Below, in pieces: positions 24,552 through 31,380 of a stretch of DNA of 64,000 nt. The stretch covers positions 24,500 to 88,499 of the forward strand of contig NZ_QSFA01000014.1 in NCBI RefSeq assembly GCF_003467125.1, given 5' to 3'. The notes under the pieces were generated by a model. That model was not told where the DNA came from, searched no databases, and was given only the letters and a program-made list of their open reading frames with translations. Each line of letters starts with the position of its first letter. Within the stretch, counting starts at the first letter, position 1. The position numbers and the translations under genes are program-made. Origin of the DNA: Megasphaera sp. AM44-1BH. Lineage in GTDB: Bacteria; Bacillota; Negativicutes; Veillonellales; Megasphaeraceae.

Positions 24552-24574
24552 AATTATATTTTGTAAAATTAAAT
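24552..24574 (-). promoter_or_regulatory. OhrR-type operator before rubrerythrin
   Basis: AATTATATTTTGTAAAATTA on the plus strand; on the minus strand TTTACAAAATATAATT resembles the left arm of the operator at 27939-27979. It lies 65-87 nt before the rubrerythrin start. Confidence 0.55.
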
Positions 24575-24590
24575 AAGCTATAAAAAGAAA

Positions 24591-24821
24591 TCAGAGCCCC
24601 AGCAGCTCATCTAATTTAGCCTTATCAAACCCCATCACATAGGTTTTATCATCGGCGGTAACAACGGGTACCACTAAATCGCCTGACAACGCATAGCAGG
24701 CATCGCGGTCTGCATCATTTAGTTCAATATTGTGTTCTTCAAACTCAACATTCCGGCTTTTCAGATAATTTTTTGCTTTTTCACACCATGGGCATTCACT
24801 GATTGAATATACTTTTACCAT
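24591..24821 (-). CDS. Glutaredoxin-like (NrdH/Grx) protein
   Basis: 76 residues with the redox centre CPWC (10-13), the cis-proline stretch VVPVVT and the family end GFDKAKLDELLGL. As the cluster has a thioredoxin reductase and no obvious glutathione synthesis genes, it may be thioredoxin-reductase dependent like NrdH. Its strong promoter overlaps the shared AT-rich operator. Confidence 0.92.
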   Translation of the reverse strand: MVKVYSISECPWCEKAKNYLKSRNVEFEEHNIELNDADRDACYALSGDLVVPVVTADDKTYVMGFDKAKLDELLGL

Positions 24822-24875
24822 GTTGGTTCCTCCTGACTCATTTCTGTAATTGTACCTGTCTCACTTACATGTTTT

Positions 24876-24927
24876 ATTATACTCGAAAATTATATTTTGT
24901 CAAATTTAATTTTTCAAAATTTATATA
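24876..24927 (-). promoter_or_regulatory. Glutaredoxin promoter within an OhrR-type operator
   Basis: -35 TTGACA (24898-24903), 16-nt spacer, -10 TATAAT (24876-24881). The -35 lies inside AAATTATATTTTG (24887-24899) continuing with TCAAATTTAATTTTT, the same as at 27939-27966. The right arm CAAAATTTATAT is imperfect here. Confidence 0.75.
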
Positions 24928-24932
24928 TATTT

Positions 24933-25486
24933 TTATTGAGATTCTTTCAGGCAGGCAATAATCCGCCCTTCCAAAAGATTCATGGAAGCCGTCGGTTCAA
25001 AGCGATCGACGACAGAACCTTTCCGATCAATCAGGAATTTCGTAAAATTCCATTTAATATCCGGATTGTCTTTATAATTCCAATCTCTCTGCCGCAGCAG
25101 AACGCTCATCCCCATTGCCTTGAGTCCGTTTCCAAACCCTTGGAATCCCTGCTGGGATTTCAGATAGGTGTATAGAGGCAGTTCATGTTCCCCATTGACA
25201 TCGGCCTTTTTCATGCACAAAAGGTCGTATGGTATTTCAGAGTGCAAAACTGCTGGATACCCTGATCGTCTTCAGGGGCCTGGCTGAGAAATTGGTTACA
25301 GGGAATGTCAATGATTTCCAGCCCGCATTCCTTATATTGTGTGTACAGTCGTTCCAACGCTTTGTACTGGGGTGTAAATCCACAACGCGTAGCCGTATTG
25401 ACGATCAGTAGCACTTTACCGCGAAAATCTTTCAGCGCAACCGTATTTCCCCTATTATCCTCCAGTGTATAATCATAAATTGTCAT
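24933..25486 (-). pseudogene. Glutathione peroxidase, split into two overlapping frames
   Basis: The first frame (25486-25211) holds NTATRCGFTPQY with the peroxidatic Cys and IPCNQF. It ends TLKYHTTFCA and TGA. The second frame (from an ATG at 25214) reads MKKADVNGEHELPLYTYL and on to WNFTKFLID with the catalytic Trp. Together they cover one normal peroxidase. A single base loss after TTTTGTGC explains the break. The two frames overlap as ATGA, so coupled synthesis of two halves cannot be excluded. An intact paralogue is next to it. Confidence 0.85.
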
Positions 25487-25510
25487 AATATGGCCCCCTT
25501 TTACGATATC

Positions 25511-26056
25511 TTATAGTAATGCTTCTATAGCTGCAACCATGTGAGAAGGTTCTGTCGTCGGTTCAAAACGATTGACAACCTGCCCGTCCCGGCTGATAAG
25601 GAATTTTGTGAAATTCCATTTAATAGAATCTCCTTCCAGATATTCGGGAAAATGTTCTTTCAGCGCATTGGTCAGCAATTCTGCATAGGGATGCGCCGGA
25701 TCAAATCCCTTAAAGCCCTGTTCTTTTGTCAGATACTGGAAAAGAGGCTGCGCCTGATCACCACGTACATCGCCTTTTGCAAATATAGGGAAGGTGACGC
25801 CGTAATTAAAACGGCAGAATTCCTGGACTTCTTCATTACTCCCCGGTTCCTGGCCCGCAAACTGATTGCAGGGAAAACCGAGAATCTCAAGGCCCTTATC
25901 TTTATATGTATTGTACAAATCCTGCAGTTCTTTATATTGTGGCGTAAACCCACATTTGCTGGCTGTATTGACAATAATCAGTACCTTTCCTTTGTAGTCT
26001 GCCAGCGATTTTTCTTCCCCTTTGTTTGTCTTTACAATAAAATCATAGATGTTCAT
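25511..26056 (-). CDS. Glutathione peroxidase (thioredoxin-type, Cys form)
   Basis: 181 residues. The peroxidatic C35 is in NTASKCGFTPQY; the resolving region is PCNQFAGQEPGS and the Trp lies in IKWNFTKFLI. Bacterial Cys-type enzymes usually use thioredoxin, fitting the thioredoxin reductase in this cluster. GGAG precedes the ATG. It follows the PNPOx-like gene by 60 nt and precedes the split paralogue by 25 nt, probably one transcript. Confidence 0.94.
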   Translation of the reverse strand: MNIYDFIVKTNKGEEKSLADYKGKVLIIVNTASKCGFTPQYKELQDLYNTYKDKGLEILGFPCNQFAGQEPGSNEEVQEFCRFNYGVTFPIFAKGDVRGDQAQPLFQYLTKEQGFKGFDPAHPYAELLTNALKEHFPEYLEGDSIKWNFTKFLISRDGQVVNRFEPTTEPSHMVAAIEALL

Positions 26057-26116
26057 ATGTTTCTCCTTTGCTTTTCAAATAGTTTATTTTGTAGAATCAA
26101 GCTGTGCCATTGCTTC

Positions 26117-26512
26117 CTATAATTGATATGTGACTGGTTCTTCCGTAAAAGAATAAACGGTGGCTGTCCCACTGACGAAGCGGAACACGGTCATCAGGCC
26201 ATCATCTGCGGAATACCTGTCACCAAGAATCGCTTTGTTTTCATCCAACATGGCCTGGCGCGCTTCACGACGGGAATCTTCTTCCACCCGCCCATTAATC
26301 CGGATCCACTTATCTCCCCACATGCCACTGATAGCTGCATCGGGATACTCTTTCATCTGACGATATACATTCTTTTTATTTTCAGTAAGAATATAGAGCT
26401 GGTCTTCATACTCGCAAACAGCCCCAAAAGGACGTACCTGTGGTTTCGCACCATCTATCGTTGCCAGATAAAAAGGGGGACAGTGTTTTAAAAATTCTAT
26501 CGCTTCTTTCAT
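26117..26512 (-). CDS. Pyridoxamine 5'-phosphate oxidase-like FMN protein
   Basis: 131 residues, an FMN-binding split barrel (FYLATIDGAKPQVRPFGA; YILTENKKNVYRQM). It is much shorter than true PdxH, so it is a PNPOx-like flavoprotein of unknown substrate. The start at 26512 uses AAAGGA. A TTGTCA-17-TATTAC promoter lies directly upstream, without the AT-rich operator found before its neighbours. Confidence 0.88.
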   Translation of the reverse strand: MKEAIEFLKHCPPFYLATIDGAKPQVRPFGAVCEYEDQLYILTENKKNVYRQMKEYPDAAISGMWGDKWIRINGRVEEDSRREARQAMLDENKAILGDRYSADDGLMTVFRFVSGTATVYSFTEEPVTYQL

Positions 26513-26565
26513 GTCATTCCATCCTTTCGTAATACCGTTATGATAATTTAATGACAAATGTTTCG

Positions 26566-26859
26566 TTACCGGTTTACAACGGCCTGATAATCACCATTTT
26601 CCGAATAAAAACACCGGGAATACGATGCCCCTGTCATAGCCGGCATATTCGCTTTAACGGCTCTATAATCGCCATTTTCCGAATAAACGGCACACCCCTG
26701 AGCAGGACCTTCACTCTGCATTGCCATAGGTATTACGACGGCATTATAATCTCTATTTTCCGACAATTCATATGCCTGCGGTCCTGCTGCAAAAGCAGAT
26801 ACCCCCGCCATCATCATAGCCGCTGCAATCATACCAAATAATTTCTTTTTCATCATCAT
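26566..26859 (-). CDS. Small exported protein with SENGDYxAV repeats
   Basis: 97 residues, not recognised. A signal peptide (MMMKKKLFGMIAAAMMMAGV, cut near AFAAG) is followed by a mature part of about 70 residues with three copies of a motif: SENRDYNAVVIP, YSENGDYRAVKAN and YSENGDYQAVVNR. Two single cysteines (QGCAVY, SRCFY) could form a disulfide. AGGAG lies just upstream; the third ATG of the ATGATGATG start has the best spacing. It lies inside the peroxide-stress cluster. Confidence 0.75.
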   Translation of the reverse strand: MMMKKKLFGMIAAAMMMAGVSAFAAGPQAYELSENRDYNAVVIPMAMQSEGPAQGCAVYSENGDYRAVKANMPAMTGASYSRCFYSENGDYQAVVNR

Positions 26860-26876
26860 CTTCTCCTTTTACCAGT

Positions 26877-26912
26877 AATTAAATTTTGTAAGTTTAAATT
26901 TTGTTAAATTTA
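26877..26912 (-). promoter_or_regulatory. Tandem OhrR-type half sites before the exported repeat protein
   Basis: Minus strand TTAACAAAATTTAA followed by TTACAAAATTTAATT. Both resemble TTGACAAAATATAATT of the other sites. They lie about 20-50 nt before the start. Confidence 0.45.
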
Positions 26913-26935
26913 TTTAGGTAAAATATTCTATAGCG

Positions 26936-27880
26936 TTACCATTCTGCATGTCCATGTCGGATCTTTTCTATGTACTTCCCGGCTAATAATGCCGCCGTCG
27001 TACCATCCGCTGCAGCCGTCGTAAGTTGACGGATTTCTTTCTCCCGGACATCACCGGCTGCAAATACGCCGGGAATATCGGTCCGGCAATCTTCTCCGGC
27101 AGGAATCCGTCCATCATGTAATTCCAGTTCGTCTGCAAATAAAACAGTGTTAGGATCCACCCCGATATTGATGAACATGCCCTCAACAGCGAGATTTTTC
27201 ATCGTCCCCGATGTTTTGTCAAGGATGTCGATGGACTCGAGTCTTCCTTGTCCATGGAGAGCCTTTATTTCGGTTTCCAGCATAATTTCTACATCGGGAT
27301 GTTCCCGGAGCTGCTGAACGGAGCCGTCATCAGCCCGCAATTGCGACCGGTGAATCAGATATAACTTCTTCGCATATTTCGTTAGAAACTTCGCCGCGTC
27401 TACTGCCGCGTTTCCACCACCCATAACGGCAATGACTTTGTCCTGATACAGATGCCCATCGCATAATTCACAGTAATGAACACCTTTATTGGCGTATATC
27501 GCTTCTTCCGGCAGCGGCAGTTTGCGCCGGTTCATTCCAGACGCGATAATAACGACATCCGTTTCATAGATATACTCTGAAGTTTCAACAACCTTCGGCG
27601 TCGTTCCCAGCCTGACTCGTTCAATCGTATCAAATTCATCAAGGACAGCACCGAAATGCCCGGCCTGACTCTGAACGGCAGAAATCAGCTCCCGCCCGGA
27701 CACTTCCATAAAACCGGGATAATTCTCAATGCCCGTCGCATTTGCAATTTGTCCGCCCACAATGCCATTTTCCAGGACAAGTACCGACAAATTCAAACGG
27801 CCGGCATAAAGTGCCGCTGTAAGACCAGCCATACCAGCACCGATGATAACGACATCTTTGTGGATTATTTTTTTCTCCAT
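26936..27880 (-). CDS. trxB: Thioredoxin reductase
   Basis: 314 residues. The FAD motif is IIGAGMAGLTAALYAGR (12-28); the redox pair C137-E-L-C140 lies in the usual CxxCD position; GGGNAAVDAAKF binds NADPH; and VFAAGDVREKEIRQLTTA is the conserved C-terminal FAD motif. The start at 27880 has AAGGAG 7 nt upstream. It would feed electrons to the glutaredoxin-like protein and the peroxidases of this cluster. Divergent from the OhrR-type regulator with a shared operator. Confidence 0.94.
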   Translation of the reverse strand: MEKKIIHKDVVIIGAGMAGLTAALYAGRLNLSVLVLENGIVGGQIANATGIENYPGFMEVSGRELISAVQSQAGHFGAVLDEFDTIERVRLGTTPKVVETSEYIYETDVVIIASGMNRRKLPLPEEAIYANKGVHYCELCDGHLYQDKVIAVMGGGNAAVDAAKFLTKYAKKLYLIHRSQLRADDGSVQQLREHPDVEIMLETEIKALHGQGRLESIDILDKTSGTMKNLAVEGMFINIGVDPNTVLFADELELHDGRIPAGEDCRTDIPGVFAAGDVREKEIRQLTTAAADGTTAALLAGKYIEKIRHGHAEW

Positions 27881-27927
27881 GTCCAAACTCCTTTCCTGTA
27901 TTTGTACTTACCTCGCTGACAAGTCTT

Positions 27928-28006
27928 ATTATACACGAAAATTATATTTTGTCAAATCTAATTTTTCAAAATATAATTTGTTTTCATATAATTTATTTGT
28001 TATAAT
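27928..28006. promoter_or_regulatory. Divergent trxB/ohrR promoters with inverted-repeat operator
   Basis: A perfect 13-bp inverted repeat AAATTATATTTTG (27939-27951) and CAAAATATAATTT (27967-27979) with 15-nt spacing. The trxB promoter on the minus strand is TTGACA (27950-27955)-16-TATAAT (27928-27933). The ohrR promoter on the plus strand is TTGTTT (27978-27983)-17-TATAAT (28001-28006). Each -35 overlaps one arm, so one protein could repress both genes. Confidence 0.85.
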
Positions 28007-28042
28007 AGATATAAACGAATATATAATACGGAGGAATTTCTT

Positions 28043-28498
28043 ATGACAGAATCTATAAAATGTAATCCCTTATTACTGAGCAATCAGCTTTGCTTTCCTT
28101 TATATGCCAGCGCCCGCAAAATCGTAGCGGCCTACCATCCATTTCTAAAAGAAATCGGCCTGACGTACGCCCAATATGTCACCATGATGGTTCTCTGGGA
28201 AGAAAAATCTATTACCATGCACGATCTGGGCAAACGTCTCTACCTGGATTCAGGCACCCTGACACCGGTCCTGAAGAAATTAGAAGGCATGGGCTATCTG
28301 ACGCGATCCCGCAAACCGGAAGATGAACGCGTCGTCACCGTAGAAATCACGAAAGAAGGCATGGAGCTGCGCAAAAAAGCAGAAAAAGTCCCCTATGACA
28401 TGAAATGTCTCATAAACCGAAAAGGGGAGCTCTTTACACCGGAAGAAGCCGCTGCATTGAAAAAACAACTCTACCGGATTCTCCATGCCCTGGAATAA
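28043..28498 (+). CDS. ohrR: OhrR/MarR family peroxide-sensing regulator
   Basis: 151 residues. The N-terminal LLLSNQLCFPLYASARKI carries C17 in the position of the reactive cysteine of OhrR. The winged helix has MHDLGKRLYLDSGTLTPVLKKLE and ERVVTVEITKEG. OhrR loses DNA binding when this Cys is oxidised by organic peroxides. CGGAGG precedes the ATG. It is divergent from trxB, and copies of its probable operator lie before rubrerythrin, glutaredoxin and the exported repeat protein. No ohr gene is present in the window. Confidence 0.92.
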   Translation: MTESIKCNPLLLSNQLCFPLYASARKIVAAYHPFLKEIGLTYAQYVTMMVLWEEKSITMHDLGKRLYLDSGTLTPVLKKLEGMGYLTRSRKPEDERVVTVEITKEGMELRKKAEKVPYDMKCLINRKGELFTPEEAAALKKQLYRILHALE

Positions 28499-28567
28499 CA
28501 GATGGGGCGCATTTGTCCTTTGCCAATATACAACATAAGGAAAAAGAAATAATTTTGAAATATATCC

Positions 28568-28596
28568 TTGACAAGTACTGTCAAATTCAGTAAAAT
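28568..28596 (+). promoter_or_regulatory. tRNA-Pro promoter
   Basis: TTGACA (28568-28573), 17-nt spacer, TAAAAT (28591-28596), 12 nt before the tRNA. Confidence 0.8.
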
Positions 28597-28607
28597 TAAA
28601 AGGTCAG

Positions 28608-28684
28608 CGGGACGTGGCGCAGCTTGGTAGCGCGCTTCCTTGGGGTGGAAGAGGTCGCGAGTTCAAATCTCGCCGTTCCGACCA
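28608..28684 (+). tRNA. tRNA-Pro(GGG)
   Basis: 77 nt including an encoded CCA. The acceptor stem is CGGGACG/CGTTCCG; the anticodon stem CTTCC/GGAAG encloses the loop TTGGGGT with anticodon GGG; the T arm is GCGAG-TTCAAAT-CTCGC. Confidence 0.96.
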
Positions 28685-28696
28685 CTGATTTATGGG

Positions 28697-28729
28697 AATC
28701 TCCAGACTTTTGGGTCTGGAGATTTTTTT
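28697..28729 (+). terminator. Terminator of tRNA-Pro
   Basis: AATCTCCAGAC/GTCTGGAGATT stem followed by TTTTT. A near-copy lies at 29315-29346. Confidence 0.88.
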
Positions 28730-28785
28730 ACCTGTTTTTTTACTTTTTGTACCTCCTGAAGTACGAAGAGAAATATGTATTTTCT

Positions 28786-28923
28786 TACAGAAATATTAGT
28801 TTTTATGCACATCTAATCGCCAACTTTTTGTCTGCCTTCGATAAAAAAAAGATTCTCGTTCGCAAGGAAGTAGACACATTACAGATCATCAAGAAAGGCC
28901 TGCTACAGCAGATGTTTGTTTAG
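28786..28923 (+). pseudogene. hsdS 3' remnant (type I restriction specificity subunit)
   Basis: The frame ends IANFLSAFDKKKILVRKEVD, then TLQIIKKGLLQQMFV and a stop, the typical C-terminus of HsdS (…KKGLLQQMF). The rest of the gene is absent. It lies in the small island behind tRNA-Pro; an hsdM fragment is at 5.1 kb. Confidence 0.75.
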
Positions 28924-28964
28924 GAAAACTAGACATTCTCTGCGTTACATGGTACACTAAATAT

Positions 28965-29057
28965 ATAAAAAAGAGGTACTGCCGATAGACGGCTAGCCCC
29001 ATATAGTTGGTCAAAAATAGCCGCCTAAGATTGGGACCTTGGGGCGGTTATTTTTGT
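28965..29057 (+). ncRNA. Candidate antisense RNA of a type I toxin-antitoxin locus
   Basis: A promoter TAGACA (28930-28935)-17-TACACT (28953-28958) points into a short transcript. It ends in a strong hairpin: AAAAATAGCCGCC / GGGCGGTTATTTTT (about 29018-29056). The hairpin overlaps the 3' end of the convergent toxin gene, so the two RNAs overlap tail to tail by about 40 nt or more. It contains no open frame with a ribosome site. Confidence 0.6.
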
Positions 29058-29149
29058 GTTTTCGAATTCTGACCTATCATGTATCCCAGACTGAATGCGC
29101 CAACACAAAGTGCCAGGACTGCAATCAATCCTTCGATAGTGAGAGGCAT
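29048..29149 (-). CDS. Candidate type I toxin peptide (33 residues, membrane)
   Basis: MPLTIEGLIAVLALCVGAFS then LGYMIGQNSKTQK: one hydrophobic helix and a short polar tail, as in Fst/TxpA/holin-like toxins. AAAGGAGGG lies before the ATG. It has a long structured leader with two hairpins, a promoter TTGAAC-18-TATACT, and a convergent antisense RNA sharing its terminator. All this matches known Firmicute type I toxin-antitoxin loci, although the peptide itself is not one I can name. Confidence 0.7.
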   Translation of the reverse strand: MPLTIEGLIAVLALCVGAFSLGYMIGQNSKTQK

Positions 29150-29291
29150 ACTATCGCCCTCCTTTCTGTCAGATTCCCTTACGGGTTTCTATAGAATCGG
29201 AGGGTCACAGTCCCTCCGCAGAAGGACTAACCGCTTACCGTTATGGCAGTACCATATGGATAGTATATAACAAAATATATGTTTTGTTCAA
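29150..29291 (-). promoter_or_regulatory. Toxin promoter and structured 5' leader
   Basis: -35 TTGAAC (29286-29291), 18-nt spacer, -10 TATACT (29262-29267). The leader is about 105 nt. It contains CGGAGGG-N8-CCCTCCG and CCCGTAAGGG hairpins, the first of which could sequester translation signals. Its 5' part GGTACTGCCATAACGG closely matches the start of the antisense RNA. Confidence 0.6.
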
Positions 29292-29314
29292 ATACAGGTG
29301 GAATATGAATGGGT

Positions 29315-29346
29315 ATCTCCAGACTTTCGGGTCTGGAGATTTTTTT
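29315..29346 (+). terminator. Second copy of the tRNA-Pro terminator
   Basis: ATCTCCAGAC-tttcg-GTCTGGAGAT followed by TTTTTT, nearly identical to 28697-28729. No gene on the plus strand needs it here. The two copies bracket the HsdS remnant and toxin locus as direct repeats. Confidence 0.85.
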
Positions 29347-29369
29347 ATTTTTTACAAAAATATGCCCCG

Positions 29370-29771
29370 TCATTCCGGACTAACCTGACAGATACAGTCC
29401 AAAGGGATTTTCTGCCCGTCCTGTGTGATCAGATACCGTCTGTCACGGTCTATTTTCCGGCACTGTATGATTTCCGTGCGCCATGTACCGCCGCGTTTTC
29501 GCAGATCTTCTTGAAAATACGTAATGCGCAGACGGGAATGCTCCAATCCCCGTCTGCATACATCCTGCCAGATTCTGTCCAGTTCCTGCCGCTGTTCTTC
29601 AGAGAATTCCGGCTTTTCCTCTATATATCGTGACGCCTCCGCTACGGCCTCTTCATACCCTTCCAGTGCGGCAAAGGGAGCAAACTGGGCCGCCCGTGCC
29701 TGTCGGGACATGCGGCGGTGACAACACACTCCCTCATACGGATAGTTCCGTAATTCGTCTTTTTTACTCAC
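29370..29771 (-). CDS. YolD-like protein
   Basis: 133 residues, of the kind found downstream of Y-family polymerases in Firmicutes (YolD-like). RMSRQARAAQFAPFAALEGY near residue 20 is the recurring motif, and the C-terminal half is a small beta domain (CRKIDRDRRYLITQDGQKIPLD). Its ATG overlaps the polymerase stop (ATGA, 29768-29771). It is probably a polymerase accessory factor in SOS mutagenesis; the mechanism is not established. Confidence 0.8.
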   Translation of the reverse strand: MSKKDELRNYPYEGVCCHRRMSRQARAAQFAPFAALEGYEEAVAEASRYIEEKPEFSEEQRQELDRIWQDVCRRGLEHSRLRITYFQEDLRKRGGTWRTEIIQCRKIDRDRRYLITQDGQKIPLDCICQVSPE

Positions 29772-31228
29772 GCGCGATGCCCTCCTATCTGTTCATTTCG
29801 TTCCCTTGTCGTCGCCCCTTCTTCCAGATTCCGTCCTTTGACGATGGCATTTTTCCCGAATCGTTTCTGGATGTGCAGAATCGCATGCTGCTGCCGCCGC
29901 TCCCGATCCGATTGCTCTTTTGTCATCCCCGTCGGACTGTCAAACAGCGTATCCATCTCATACCGCATCTTCTTTTCGTCGTCAACCCGTTCCGCTGTCA
30001 GGCAGACGCGGCGGACCCATAATCCCGGCCCGATGATCCGGTCATACAACCGCACGGCTCCTTCGGTAATCAGTCTTGTCGAAGCTGTTTTGACCCCCAG
30101 ATGTATCGTACCATGGGCATGCCGGGGTACAGCTCTCCCATAGGAATCATGGACAATTTCCCCCGTATAGGCCCTATCCTGTTTCAAGCTGGTCCGGTCA
30201 TAGCCGATAGTCAGGACCAGCATCTCCGTCACCAGCCCTTTGTCCACCAGTTCCAGCGACAGGGCTTCGGCCATTTCCCAGACGATAAGTCGGGCTTTCT
30301 CCGTGTCATAGGGATGATGCAGTACCTGCCCTGAACCCACACTATGTTTCTGAGGATGCCATCTTTTAATGTCCTCTATCGTACAAGGCTCGTATCCCCA
30401 GCTATGATCGATGAGAAGCTCCGCCTGGATGCCAAACAGTTTATAAAGAAACGATTCTTCTTTCTTGGAAAGCAAGGCGATATCCTTCATCGTATACAGT
30501 CCGTTTTCTTCCAGCTTCTGCGCAATGCCCCGGCCGATACGCCAGAAATCAGTCAGTGGACGGTGCTGCCATAAAATCTGCCGGTACGAAAATTCGTTGA
30601 GACTGGCAATGCGCATTCCATGGGAATCACCGGGTAGATGCTTGGCTACAATATCCATCGCTACCTTGGCCAGATAGAGATTGGTCCCGATTCCTACCGT
30701 TGCCGTAATGCCCGTCTCCTGCAGCACATCCCGTACCATGCGTTCTGCCAGCTCCCGGGCCGTCATGCCATACAACCCCAGATACGCCGTCACATCCATC
30801 AATACTTCGTCAATGGAATACACATGGATATCTTCCGGCGCCACATAGCGCAGATATATACCATAAATTTTCGTACTGTACTGCAAATACAACGCCATCC
30901 GCGGCCGGGCAATCTGATATACCAGTCCCACATCGGGATGGGCCCGCACATCCCGGTCATCATACGATACCGTCGTAAACTCCCGTCCCAGCCTTACCTT
31001 TCGCCGGGCATTGATATCCTGCACAGCCCGTATAACCTCAAAGAGCCGCGGCCGCCCGGGAATCCCCCAGCTCTTCAGCGCCGGCGATACGGCAAGGCAG
31101 ATGGTCTTATCGGTACGACTCTGATCCGCTACCACCAGATACGTCGTCAGGGGATCCAGCCCTCTCTCCCGGCACTCCACAGAAGCATAAAACGATTTCA
31201 AGTCTATGGCAACATAGGTCCGTTCCAT
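29768..31228 (-). CDS. Y-family DNA polymerase (UmuC/ImpB type)
   Basis: 486 residues. YVAIDLKSFYASVECRERGLDP holds the first metal-binding Asp; YSIDEVLMDVT holds the D-E pair of the second site. GIGTNLYLAKVAMD and WRIGRGIAQKLEENGL are palm and helix-hairpin-helix parts. It is a translesion polymerase of the YqjW/UvrX group. The start at 31228 follows GGGGGGG. Two LexA boxes cover its promoter, so it is SOS-induced with the overlapping YolD-like gene. Confidence 0.94.
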   Translation of the reverse strand: MERTYVAIDLKSFYASVECRERGLDPLTTYLVVADQSRTDKTICLAVSPALKSWGIPGRPRLFEVIRAVQDINARRKVRLGREFTTVSYDDRDVRAHPDVGLVYQIARPRMALYLQYSTKIYGIYLRYVAPEDIHVYSIDEVLMDVTAYLGLYGMTARELAERMVRDVLQETGITATVGIGTNLYLAKVAMDIVAKHLPGDSHGMRIASLNEFSYRQILWQHRPLTDFWRIGRGIAQKLEENGLYTMKDIALLSKKEESFLYKLFGIQAELLIDHSWGYEPCTIEDIKRWHPQKHSVGSGQVLHHPYDTEKARLIVWEMAEALSLELVDKGLVTEMLVLTIGYDRTSLKQDRAYTGEIVHDSYGRAVPRHAHGTIHLGVKTASTRLITEGAVRLYDRIIGPGLWVRRVCLTAERVDDEKKMRYEMDTLFDSPTGMTKEQSDRERRQQHAILHIQKRFGKNAIVKGRNLEEGATTRERNEQIGGHRA

Positions 31229-31255
31229 TATTCCCCCCCTTTCTTTGTAAAAAAA

Positions 31256-31303
31256 AGAACATTTGTTCTGTTTTATTATATCATATGCGAACAAACGTTT
31301 CAA
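31256..31303 (-). promoter_or_regulatory. SOS promoter with two LexA boxes
   Basis: -35 TTGAAA (31298-31303), 17-nt spacer, -10 TATAAT (31275-31280). The LexA box AGAACATTTGTTCT (31256-31269) is a perfect GAAC-N4-GTTC. A second one, CGAACAAACGTTTC (31288-31301), differs by one base and overlaps the -35. Confidence 0.9.
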
Positions 31304-31380
31304 TGCACATAGAGAGTTACGAAAAAACTGCCACCCATTCAGATGACAGTTATATATACCTTCATATATTTTTCTATTAT

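Noticed and set aside
24933..25486. Programmed frameshift in the first glutathione peroxidase
   Set aside because: No slippery heptamer or downstream pseudoknot is evident, and the family is not known to use recoding; a simple base loss is more likely.
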